Positions 41,826-48,275 of a stretch of 48,275 nucleotides of DNA are shown here, piece after piece; within the stretch, counting starts at the first letter, position 1, and each line of letters starts with the position of its first letter. The position numbers and the translations under genes are program-made. The notes below the pieces were generated by a model, which was not told the origin of the DNA, searched no databases, and saw only the letters and a list, made by a program, of their open reading frames with translations. The DNA is from Azonexus sp. (lineage in GTDB: Bacteria; Pseudomonadota; Gammaproteobacteria; Burkholderiales; Rhodocyclaceae). The DNA lies in assembly GCA_031274715.1 (NCBI GenBank), contig JAISPT010000029.1, forward strand, positions 1 through 48,275. The letters run 5' to 3'.

Positions 41826-42799
41826 TTTTGCCGCTCTCCCTTGTCGCCGTCGTGGCTGTGGCCTTCTTGTCCCTGGCCGTGGGGCCAACGCCGGTTGGCG
41901 TCTTCTCCGGACTGAGCGACTGGCTCCAGGGGCTCAACACGCCCGCGGCCATGGTGATCGGAGAAATCCGCCTGCCGCGGACCCTGCTTGCCTTGGCGGT
42001 TGGCGCCTCGTTGGGACTCAGCGGCGCGGCGCTTCAGGGACTATTGCGCAACCCGCTGGCGGACCCCGGCCTGACCGGCGCCAGCCAAGGCGCTGCCCTG
42101 GGCGCGGCGGCGGTTTTCTATTTCGGGCTGTTTCCCGCCGCTGGCGAGGTAGCCCCTGCCGTGGCCGGGCTACTCGGGGCCGGGTTGGCATTGTTGCTGA
42201 TGCTCAGTCTGGCCGGATCTGCCCGCACCTCCCTAGTCATCATGGCCGGCTTGGCGATCTCGACCCTGGCCGGCGCGGCGCTGGCTACAGTGCTGAATTT
42301 CGCTCCCAACCCCTTCGCCATGCAGGAACTGGTGTTCTGGCTGCTGGGTTCGGTTTCGGAGCGCAGCCTGAAGCACCTGGGATTCCTGTTGCCCGCGCTG
42401 CTCGTTGGCGGCGCCCTGATCTGGCGACAGAGGAAGCTGCTGGTGGCCCTGAGTCTCGGTGAGCAGGTGGCCCAAAGCATGGGATTTGCCCTCGCCAGGG
42501 GCAGCCGTATGGTCGTCCTCGGTACTGCCCTTCTGGTAGGAGCGTCGGTAGCGATTGCCGGCAACATTGGTTTTGTCGGACTCATCGTCCCGCATCTCGT
42601 CCGTCCGCTGGTCGCTCACCGTCCCGACCGCTTGCTACTGCCTTCCGCCCTGTTTGGCGCAGCCTTGGTCGGACTTGCCGACATCTGTGTACGACTGCTT
42701 CCCCCCGGGCAGGAAATCCAGCTGGGCGTCCTGACTTCACTGCTCGGCACACCACTCTTCATCTGGTTGATCTGGAAGGACCGGCAGCGATGGCTCTGA
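41822..42799 (+). CDS. btuC: Cobalamin ABC transporter permease BtuC
   Basis: FecCD-family permease of about 325 residues. The GTG at 41822 overlaps the btuF stop (GTGA); GTG 41813 is an alternative. Typical motifs: IRLPRTLLALAVGASLGLSGAALQGLLRNPLADPGLTG, GSVSERSL and NIGFVGLIVPHLVRPLVAHRPDRLLLPSALFGA. Ten hydrophobic segments are expected and largely visible. Confidence 0.92.
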   Translation: MILPLSLVAVVAVAFLSLAVGPTPVGVFSGLSDWLQGLNTPAAMVIGEIRLPRTLLALAVGASLGLSGAALQGLLRNPLADPGLTGASQGAALGAAAVFYFGLFPAAGEVAPAVAGLLGAGLALLLMLSLAGSARTSLVIMAGLAISTLAGAALATVLNFAPNPFAMQELVFWLLGSVSERSLKHLGFLLPALLVGGALIWRQRKLLVALSLGEQVAQSMGFALARGSRMVVLGTALLVGASVAIAGNIGFVGLIVPHLVRPLVAHRPDRLLLPSALFGAALVGLADICVRLLPPGQEIQLGVLTSLLGTPLFIWLIWKDRQRWL

Positions 42800-43518
42800 T
42801 CGACATTCACCATCTCAGCCTGCCGCCGCGTCTGGCCGACATTGGTTTTGCGCTGGATACCGGGGAGATGCTCGGCATCATTGGCCCGAATGGTTCCGGA
42901 AAATCGAGCCTGCTGCACTGTCTGGCGGGTCTGCTGCCGTACTCTGGCGAATGTCTATTTGAAGGTCAGGAAATCGGCGGCATGACCCCCCGGCAACGTG
43001 CGCAAAACATCGGCTTGCTGCCCCAGTCGTGCGACAGTGCGTGGTCCTTGAGCGTAGAGGATGTCGTCAGCCTTGGGCGGCTGCCCTGGGGAGATTGCAA
43101 AACCTCCGTGGTATTCGAGGCCATGGATCAGGCCGGAGTCAGCAAATTTCGCAAGCGGAAAGTGGATTGCCTTTCCGGTGGTGAACGAGCTCGCGTCTGG
43201 TTAGCCAGAGTCCTGGCCGGCAGCCCTCGCCTGATGCTCGCCGATGAGCCGATTGCCAGCCTCGACCTGTACTACCAGCGCAGCGTTATGGAAACCCTGA
43301 GGCGCTACGCGGACGCAGGCAATGGCGTGATACTTGCAATCCATGATTTTGGCCTGGCCGCACGTTACTGCGACCGGCTTTGCCTGATGGAAAATGGCGG
43401 GATTCATGCTTTTGGCACGCCCGCTGAGGTATTGACGGAAGACGGACTGACGGAAGTTTTTCGGGTCCCGGTCCATGTCGACCTGGCAGCCCAGCCACCG
43501 GTCATCACCACAAAATAA
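42790..43518 (+). CDS. btuD: Cobalamin ABC transporter ATPase BtuD
   Basis: The 242-residue ATPase energises B12 import. Walker A GPNGSGKS at 32-39, Q-loop LPQS, signature LSGGERARVWLARVLA, Walker B LMLADEP, H-loop AIHDFG. It overlaps btuC by 10 bases. Confidence 0.93.
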   Translation: MALIDIHHLSLPPRLADIGFALDTGEMLGIIGPNGSGKSSLLHCLAGLLPYSGECLFEGQEIGGMTPRQRAQNIGLLPQSCDSAWSLSVEDVVSLGRLPWGDCKTSVVFEAMDQAGVSKFRKRKVDCLSGGERARVWLARVLAGSPRLMLADEPIASLDLYYQRSVMETLRRYADAGNGVILAIHDFGLAARYCDRLCLMENGGIHAFGTPAEVLTEDGLTEVFRVPVHVDLAAQPPVITTK

Positions 43519-43527
43519 GGCAAGCCA

Positions 43528-44052
43528 ATGAAACCTGGCCGCAACCGCGACGAACTCTGCTATCCATTCATTTACGAGACCTCGAACCTGTGTGATTTCG
43601 AGGTGGTCACCGATGAATTGTGCGGCCACATCGGGGCGGCGTGCTCCCTGCTACCCGCCGACATGCCCGACATCGCGGCAGACCTGGATCGCGTGCAGCC
43701 GCTGGCGTTTCACGTCAATGGCTCGATCCGTGGTCGACTTGCCATTGAGGAGGCCGATCTGGCGTGGCTGCAAGCACGTCTACGCCACTACCGCGAGGAA
43801 GTACGTGAAAGACTGGAAAGTTTTGTGCTTCCCCGGGGAACGCAGCCAATCCCGCAGTTACACCTGGCTCGCTCGGCAGCCAAGAAGGCGATCCGCCTCA
43901 TGGTACGTATCGAGCAGGAAGGTAGGGAAATCCCCATGGTCTTGCCCAGGATGTGCAACCTGATGTGCAACTTCTTTTTCGTGCTGACCCTGGTAATCAA
44001 CAAACGGCGCTGCGTCGACGAAACCCCATTTGGCAGCAAGAGCTATGGCTGA
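43528..44052 (+). CDS. PduO-like ATP:cob(I)alamin adenosyltransferase, divergent
   Basis: The 174 residues contain FIYETSNLCDFEVVTDELCGHIG, a helical middle, FVLPRGTQPIPQLHLARSAAKKAIR and NLMCNFFFVLTLVINKRR. These parallel the PduO fold (F-x-L-P-G-G-T...L-H-x-A-R-x-x-x-R-R-A-E-R; Y-L-N-R-L-S-D). The usual N-terminal ATP motif T-R-x-G-D-x-G-x-T is absent, so the substrate pocket must differ. Place at the end of the B12 operon fits adenosylation of imported cobalamin. Family assignment is moderately sure, activity uncertain. Confidence 0.6.
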   Translation: MKPGRNRDELCYPFIYETSNLCDFEVVTDELCGHIGAACSLLPADMPDIAADLDRVQPLAFHVNGSIRGRLAIEEADLAWLQARLRHYREEVRERLESFVLPRGTQPIPQLHLARSAAKKAIRLMVRIEQEGREIPMVLPRMCNLMCNFFFVLTLVINKRRCVDETPFGSKSYG

Positions 44053-44287
44053 GATCGCGGCGGGCCTCGAAGTACTTGGCATCGGCAAGCACTACAACAC
44101 CAACATCGAAACCGACCAGATGGGAGACTACAGCTTGGTTAACCTGACTGCCCGCTATGCAATCAGCCCCGAACTGGCGGTCGAAGCTCGGCTGAACAAC
44201 TTGTTCGACAAGCAGTATGAAACCGCGCGCGGCTACAACACACCCGGTTTCAACACCTTCGTCGGGCTACGCTACAGCCCGAAGTAG
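44046..44287 (+). pseudogene. C-terminal fragment of a second BtuB-like receptor
   Basis: About 78 residues read AEIAAGLEVLGIGKHYNTNI, then ETDQMGDYSLVNLTARYAIS, EARLNNLFDKQYETARGYNT, PGFNTFVGLRYSPK. These are the last four strands of a TonB-dependent receptor of cobalamin type, with the conserved N-L-F-D-K-x-Y-E and the terminal barrel strand. No plug, signal or start is left. It does not copy the intact btuB (different sequence), so it derives from another receptor gene whose 5' part was deleted. Confidence 0.8.
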
Positions 44288-44312
44288 GAGCAAACGCCAT
44301 CCGCTGCACCGG

Positions 44313-44969
44313 TTATGAAGATTTGGAAAAATACTTGCGGTGGCAGACAACCCCCAATAGAGCCAAACCCAAAAGCCAAATTCCGTTAGGCTCCGGAACA
44401 GCAGTTTCAGTGAGCCCAAATTGTGTAACCAGAGCACCGATAGTGTTGTCAGTTCCCCAAGAGTCGACTACCAGAATACTGGTCGACACTCCAAAGTAGT
44501 CTGCCCAAAACATAGGGAAATTACCGCTGCTATCGACAAAATCAACAACCACATGCATCAGCAAATTTCCCATGAGAGGATCGTAGTGAAACATGTTGCC
44601 GGCAAGAGACAGAACCGAAGGCATCGAGCCGCTCAAGCTATACGTACCAAAAAAGACGTTGTCGGCACCAATGTTATTGGAATAGTCCGCATCCAAACCT
44701 AACACCGGATTGCTGGTCGTTGAGAAGCTAATGGTATAAGTCGCGCTATCCATGATTCCGTCAGACCACAGGAAAAAACTGACGTTGTTAAAATCAAACG
44801 CTTCGGAAAATGCTGAACTATCATAGACTTGCTGAAACACAATACCACCATCCGAAGCAAAACAACTAAACGGATAGCAGCTGGGACCATTGTGCGAGCC
44901 CACCACTATCGACGCTTGAGCCTGAGCAGCCACAAATACCAAAATCATAAAAAACAAGAATCGCTTCAC
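44313..44969 (-). CDS. PEP-CTERM sorting domain protein
   Basis: A 218-residue exported protein beginning with GTG at 44969 (GGGGGA five bases upstream). Signal peptide FLFFMILVFVAAQAQA; a Ser/Asp/Phe-rich middle without recognised domain; C-terminal PEP-CTERM signal VPEPNGIWLLGLALLGVVCHRKYF (about 190-214). Such proteins are sorted by exosortase into the envelope or exopolysaccharide. The gene is clearly richer in A+T than its neighbours, which suggests acquisition. Confidence 0.85.
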   Translation of the reverse strand: MKRFLFFMILVFVAAQAQASIVVGSHNGPSCYPFSCFASDGGIVFQQVYDSSAFSEAFDFNNVSFFLWSDGIMDSATYTISFSTTSNPVLGLDADYSNNIGADNVFFGTYSLSGSMPSVLSLAGNMFHYDPLMGNLLMHVVVDFVDSSGNFPMFWADYFGVSTSILVVDSWGTDNTIGALVTQFGLTETAVPEPNGIWLLGLALLGVVCHRKYFSKSS

Positions 44970-45107
44970 AATTCCCCCTTGATCAAGTCACGTTTTCATG
45001 CAAACAACAACCCCTTGCGCCATCACACATACGCCTTCTCATTGTGTTCAACTTCAATAGATAAGCAATCACGCATTGATATCTTTCGTGAAATTTTTAT
45101 CTTATTT

Positions 45108-45983
45108 TTACATCCGCACCTTCAGCCCCCCCTCAACCCGAAAGCGGTGCGCGGAACCCAAAGGGTTATGCATTTCGGCCCGGTGATAACGGAAAGCAAC
45201 ATACTGATCGACCGGCTGTAGCCAGTTGCCTTTTTGCGCATCCAGCAAGCGCCAGCCGCCATCTACGTACAGTTCCGCCCAGTTGTGATAATCCTCGGCA
45301 CGGGGCGCGGCATCGCGATCCAGCACATAACCGCCGACCATACGCGCCGGGATACCGCAAGCCCGTGCCAGAGCAGTCGCCAGGTAGGCATACTCGGTAC
45401 AATCGCCACGTCGGCGGTTCAACGCATAAAGAGCACCGTAGTCGTCGGCAAGATAGCCGGCATACGTTAAATTTCTGGCTACCCAATCGAATATCACTCG
45501 TCCTGTCTTCCAGGGATCAGGATGCCGCAATTCTCCTGAGAGAGCCACGATACCCGGCGCCTCTGACTCAATGAAACGCTCGGCGCCCAGCCAGTCCCCA
45601 CTATTGGCACTTGGGTGCGGCATCGAGTTCATGGCTATCTCGATTGCCAGACCAACCACTTTCTGCCCCAAAGGCGGAAACTGATCGAAATGCAATTCGA
45701 GCAATGTGTGCCCGAATGCATCGTTGTGCAAACGATGTGGAACCGATACCTCGGTCGTAAGCAATTTCTGGCCCCCGGAGTAACCGACCGGCAGATACAT
45801 CCAGAACCGCTGATCCTTCAGTAGCAGGGATTCCGGATTGCTCAGCGTGATCGAAAAACGCAGTCGCCGCCTGCTTCCCTCTGTGACATCGGCAACCACG
45901 GTCGGCAGGCCCAGGACTGCACCAGCGACAAGAGCGCCGGCTCCTCGCAGCCATTTCCGCCGTGTAGAAAACGAAATGTTCAT
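45108..45983 (-). CDS. Tat-exported transglutaminase-like protein
   Basis: The 291-residue protein starts at ATG 45983, overlapping the rhodanese stop (ATGA). Its signal has the twin arginine TRRKWLRG followed by GALVAGAVLG. The transglutaminase-like fold keeps the triad C195 (RRGDCTEYAYL), H233 (DYHNWAEL) and D248 (WRLLDAQ), and the usual A-R-A-C-G-I-P-A-R-M-V-G-G-Y. Such enzymes cleave or form amide bonds, probably in the periplasm. The substrate is unknown; coupling to pseudopilin and rhodanese genes suggests a joint envelope role. Confidence 0.85.
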   Translation of the reverse strand: MNISFSTRRKWLRGAGALVAGAVLGLPTVVADVTEGSRRRLRFSITLSNPESLLLKDQRFWMYLPVGYSGGQKLLTTEVSVPHRLHNDAFGHTLLELHFDQFPPLGQKVVGLAIEIAMNSMPHPSANSGDWLGAERFIESEAPGIVALSGELRHPDPWKTGRVIFDWVARNLTYAGYLADDYGALYALNRRRGDCTEYAYLATALARACGIPARMVGGYVLDRDAAPRAEDYHNWAELYVDGGWRLLDAQKGNWLQPVDQYVAFRYHRAEMHNPLGSAHRFRVEGGLKVRM

Positions 45984-46933
45984 AGCCCGCATTTTGGCTG
46001 CTTCGGGCCGTGTGCCTGAGCCCTCCACGCCGTCTCCTGCGAAGCAACGAACTGCCGGAGCGCTTCGGCTGAATCTGCATACACCAGTATTGGAACCGGC
46101 TTCAGCGCCTGGATCAGGGGGCCAATACTTTGATCCTGCATCGCGCTGTCAGCCACCAGCACAACCGACGTCAAAGGCTTGCGCTTAGTATCCCGATACC
46201 GCTTCTCGACAATGACTTTCAGCGCATCCAGACTATCCTCGCGCAAAAGTACGGCTTTCGGCAATTCCTTCTGTAACGTCGCCATGCCTGGCGCTAACAG
46301 CACCAAGTTGGCATCGAAGCGTGTCTCTGCCCACAATTGTGCCGGAGTCAAACGCACCATGGTCTCCACCGCTTCCATACGGCCAATCACAGGCTGTTGG
46401 TGTGCCAGCCAGGCCGACAGGCCGCCACGCAGTACTTTTACCCGCTTGAAACCCGCTCGTTTTAATTCGCCACAGGCGGCGTATAACTCACGCTCCCCTT
46501 TTCCACTCCCTGCCAGGATCAGTGATTTGTTTTGCAGGAAGGATTTCACCAGCAATTCGCTGGTCGTTAGATTGAGTGAATTATCGATGTGGAAGAGCGC
46601 GAACTCCCGTGCCGGCCGAGTGTCGATCAACACCGTATCCGAGCCTCCCTGTAAAGCAGCAGCTTCTGAGGGTGATAAGGCGCACCCCAAATCCGGCGTA
46701 GCGCCGGCACCAAGTATCGGCATGCCAGCATTCGGTGCCGTCCCGTCCTCGCGTGGACAGATGCTTCCTGCCCGTTTGACATCCTTGAACGCCTCTTCAA
46801 CCGAGGTGTAGTTTTTCCCTTGTGCCCATCCCGGGACGTGATACGCCGGGAGCGGCAGAACCATCGCCAATAAAGCGAGTCTTTGAATCCGCCGCCTAAA
46901 TTCCAGTTTTGACTTCTTTCCCACTGATTCCAT
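45980..46933 (-). CDS. Exported rhodanese-fold protein lacking the catalytic cysteine
   Basis: 317 residues from ATG 46933 (ATG 46942 possible). A basic start and hydrophobic segment RLALLAMVLPLPAYHVPGWAQ form a signal peptide. A rhodanese domain (about 85-185) has VLIDTRPAREFALFHIDNSLNL and the C-terminal VLRGGLSAWL, but the active loop reads LILAGSGKGE where a cysteine is normally found. It therefore cannot be a standard sulfurtransferase; it may bind a partner. A further 130-residue domain follows, partly rhodanese-like. The start region overlaps the upstream pseudopilin end by 38 bases. Confidence 0.75.
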   Translation of the reverse strand: MESVGKKSKLEFRRRIQRLALLAMVLPLPAYHVPGWAQGKNYTSVEEAFKDVKRAGSICPREDGTAPNAGMPILGAGATPDLGCALSPSEAAALQGGSDTVLIDTRPAREFALFHIDNSLNLTTSELLVKSFLQNKSLILAGSGKGERELYAACGELKRAGFKRVKVLRGGLSAWLAHQQPVIGRMEAVETMVRLTPAQLWAETRFDANLVLLAPGMATLQKELPKAVLLREDSLDALKVIVEKRYRDTKRKPLTSVVLVADSAMQDQSIGPLIQALKPVPILVYADSAEALRQFVASQETAWRAQAHGPKQPKCGL

Positions 46934-47483
46934 TACCCCCATGGTTGCCTTGTTGTTTCAGCGGCTCCATAACCGGCAAGACTATCTCGCCATCGCCTTG
47001 CACTATTAGTTCCGGTGGATAGGTAAACATCCATTCCTTCACATGCTTCTTGCCCCGGAAACCCATATCTTCCGGCTCGAATCCTTCCTGCTTGATCGGC
47101 TCGCGTTCCGATAACGAATGCACGCCAACAATACGCCCGCCCGCACGCACGAAACCCCACTCCGCCTTTCCGGTCATCGGATCCACGAATATCTTGCGCA
47201 GGTAGCGCCGTACCCCTGGCGCACGATTGTCGCGAAGCAAATCCTCAAGGCTGGCGGGGTACTCTCTTCGTCCACCAGTCAACTGCGTTTCGTAATAACG
47301 GCCGATGGCAGTACGAAACTGCCGCCCAATCACCAGCAACTCGCGCTCACGCTCCCGCTGCGCAGCTACTGAATCAATCTCGACCGCCACCGTCAAACCA
47401 ACACCCATAAGTGCCACCAGGAACAATACCCAAAGGTAGGTAAAACCGCCGCAGCGTACTCGACCAATGTCAGTACGAGTCAT
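46896..47483 (-). CDS. Pseudopilin-like protein, unusual N-terminus
   Basis: The 195-residue protein starts at ATG 47483 inside the end of the GspG-like gene. The hydrophobic segment GGFTYLWVLFLVALMGVGLTVAV resembles a type IV prepilin (cleavage after G, F at +1) but has W, not E, at +5. The body (RQFRTAIGRYYETQLTGGRREYP, LEDLLRD, YLRKIFVDPMTG) is like those of GspG/GspH-type minor pseudopilins. The missing E5 suggests it caps a fibre or is only membrane-anchored. Confidence 0.75.
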   Translation of the reverse strand: MTRTDIGRVRCGGFTYLWVLFLVALMGVGLTVAVEIDSVAAQRERERELLVIGRQFRTAIGRYYETQLTGGRREYPASLEDLLRDNRAPGVRRYLRKIFVDPMTGKAEWGFVRAGGRIVGVHSLSEREPIKQEGFEPEDMGFRGKKHVKEWMFTYPPELIVQGDGEIVLPVMEPLKQQGNHGGNGISGKEVKTGI

Positions 47484-47892
47484 ACGAACGGCCGTTGCTG
47501 TCCTGCCCATGCGCACCGCTCCTGATATCGGCAATACCTTTCTGGTTGGCATCCTGCACAGGCACGGTAATCCATGTCCGCTCAGTCTCGGTGATCGGGT
47601 CCACCGGGACAACGAGAAGGTACTTGTGTTCCACCAACTCATCCAAGCTATCCGGATAGCGCCCCTTGTCGGCATAGAACTTATCGATGGTGACCCGCAT
47701 GACTTTGAGATTTTCATGCAAAGCCGTTTCGCGTGAACGATCCAGCGATCCGAAATAACGAGGGAGGGCCAAAGTCATCAGCAGGGCAACAATAGACAGG
47801 ACCACCAGCATTTCGATGAGGGTAAAGCCATCTGCACGAAAAAAAACAATCCTTTTTCTCAATTCACTAACCCAGCAATTCAATAGGTTCAT
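47470..47892 (-). CDS. GspG-like pseudopilin
   Basis: The 140-residue protein begins MNLLNCWVSELRKRIVFFRA and has the prepilin peptidase site DG/FTLIEMLVVLSIVALLMTLALPRYF with E at +5. The GspG-type body follows (ALHENLKVMRVTIDKFYADKGRYPDSLDELV, PVDPITETERTWI, and a C-terminal calcium-loop-like QDSNG). It would form the major subunit of a pseudopilus. No secretin or ATPase genes are in the window. Confidence 0.85.
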   Translation of the reverse strand: MNLLNCWVSELRKRIVFFRADGFTLIEMLVVLSIVALLMTLALPRYFGSLDRSRETALHENLKVMRVTIDKFYADKGRYPDSLDELVEHKYLLVVPVDPITETERTWITVPVQDANQKGIADIRSGAHGQDSNGRSYDSY

Positions 47893-47960
47893 TCTGTTGG
47901 ATATCTCCCACTCCCTGAGTCGGCCGTGATCGGCCGCGCCATGCTGCTTTCTTCTGTTCC

Positions 47961-47982
47961 GGCCGTCCCCCAGGGGACGGCC
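47961..47982. terminator. Perfect GC-rich hairpin between Gly/Cys-rich and pseudopilin genes
   Basis: GGCCGTCCCC and GGGGACGGCC form a 10-bp stem around two bases. No T tract follows on either strand, so it may attenuate or process the message rather than terminate it. Confidence 0.4.
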
Positions 47983-48002
47983 TCCTTCACGTGTTAAGGG
48001 CT

Positions 48003-48275
48003 TTACTGGGAACCCAGCCCCCCGCCTCCCTCCAAGGCTGCGCAACACTTGCCTTCACACTTGGTGCAAGGCGGCAGGCCAGGAATCGACTGGTAGGAGG
48101 TGCCGCCGCCCCAACCGCCGCCGCCGCCGCCCCAGCTCCACCAACTACCGCTGCCGCCACTCCCCCCCGTGCAGGAGCTACTACTTGCCGTGACCCATTG
48201 GCTGCTGGTGCCACATTGCGAGACCTGACCATTAGCGCAGATGTAGTTGGCCCTCGTCACCAATTGCTTGCTGTA
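48003..48275 (-). CDS. Gly/Cys-rich protein, C-terminal part (runs off the window)
   Basis: The frame is open to the window edge and ends at 48003; about 90 residues are visible. It shows NYICANGQVSQCGTSSQWV, then a Ser/Gly/Trp run (GGSGGSGSWWSWGG, GGGGWGGG) and PCTKCEGKCCAALEGGG. Cysteines in C-x-x-C-x-x-x-C-C and pairs upstream suggest disulfides or metal binding outside the cytoplasm. No family recognised. As first visible gene of the pseudopilin cluster it could be the structural or secreted component. Confidence 0.6.
   Translation of the reverse strand, partial: YSKQLVTRANYICANGQVSQCGTSSQWVTASSSSCTGGSGGSGSWWSWGGGGGGWGGGTSYQSIPGLPPCTKCEGKCCAALEGGGGLGSQ

Noticed and set aside
44970..45107. 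AT-rich gap between the PEP-CTERM and transglutaminase genes
   Set aside because: Searched for RNA genes and terminators; no convincing hairpin with T tract or tRNA-like fold was found.

Overview
The window looks like a chromosomal stretch of a GC-rich betaproteobacterium, most likely of the Rhodocyclales (Dechloromonas/Azonexus type). Reasons: the order trpS-scpA-scpB-rluB, a glycine riboswitch followed by gcvT-gcvH-gcvP with a single-chain GcvP, a PEP-CTERM protein, and many pseudopilin and envelope genes. The species assignment is inference only.

Layout. (1) 1-10313, all on the minus strand: a type I restriction-modification operon of EcoEI (IB) type, hsdR-hsdM-yhcG-hsdS, continuing without a gap into a Septu-like pair (ABC-type ATPase plus HNH nuclease) and two AlbA_2 (Schlafen-like) gene pieces. 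The last piece is cut by an IS5-type element that runs off the left edge. (2) 10343-16059, minus strand: a tightly packed housekeeping operon (PHP phosphoesterase, YciO-like, M50 protease, trpS, scpA, scpB, rluB). The hsd operon starts 29 bases behind rluB. (3) 16210-31105: an accessory block. It opens with a pyrF gene cut off after about 33 codons and fused to a two-component system (response regulator, histidine kinase). A CzcCBA/CusCBA-type RND efflux operon (25211-31105) closes it. Between regulator and pump lies an island of about 6.8 kb that reads like the ruin of a chromosomal integron: a 5' fragment of an integron integrase (plus strand, near 25008-25148), genes pointing the other way (SRPBCC protein, autotransporter, GGDEF-EAL protein, solute-binding lipoprotein), GTTRRRY-like core sites, a 128-base direct repeat whose homology stops at a core site, and the tail of a second, P4-type integrase. 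(4) 31189-38334: glycine-riboswitch-controlled gcvTHP, a DUF2946-like gene, then arginase-family and DnaJ-like genes on the minus strand. (5) 38647-44287: a cobalamin-riboswitch-controlled uptake operon, btuB-btuF-btuC-btuD plus a PduO-like adenosyltransferase, followed by the orphan 3' end of a second btuB-like receptor gene. (6) 44313-48275, minus strand: a PEP-CTERM protein, and an overlapping cluster of a Gly/Cys-rich protein (cut by the window), two pseudopilins, a rhodanese-fold protein without its catalytic cysteine and a Tat-exported transglutaminase-like protein.

How the genes work together. Region 1 is a composite anti-phage locus. Region 3 couples metal or drug sensing to efflux, interrupted by acquired genes that sense an extracytoplasmic ligand and probably lower c-di-GMP. 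Region 4 degrades glycine to feed one-carbon metabolism when glycine is abundant. Region 5 imports and probably adenosylates vitamin B12 when B12 is scarce. Region 6 looks like an uncharacterised cell-surface or secretion module. The most novel candidates are the composite defence operon, the degenerate integron, and the pseudopilin/rhodanese/transglutaminase cluster.
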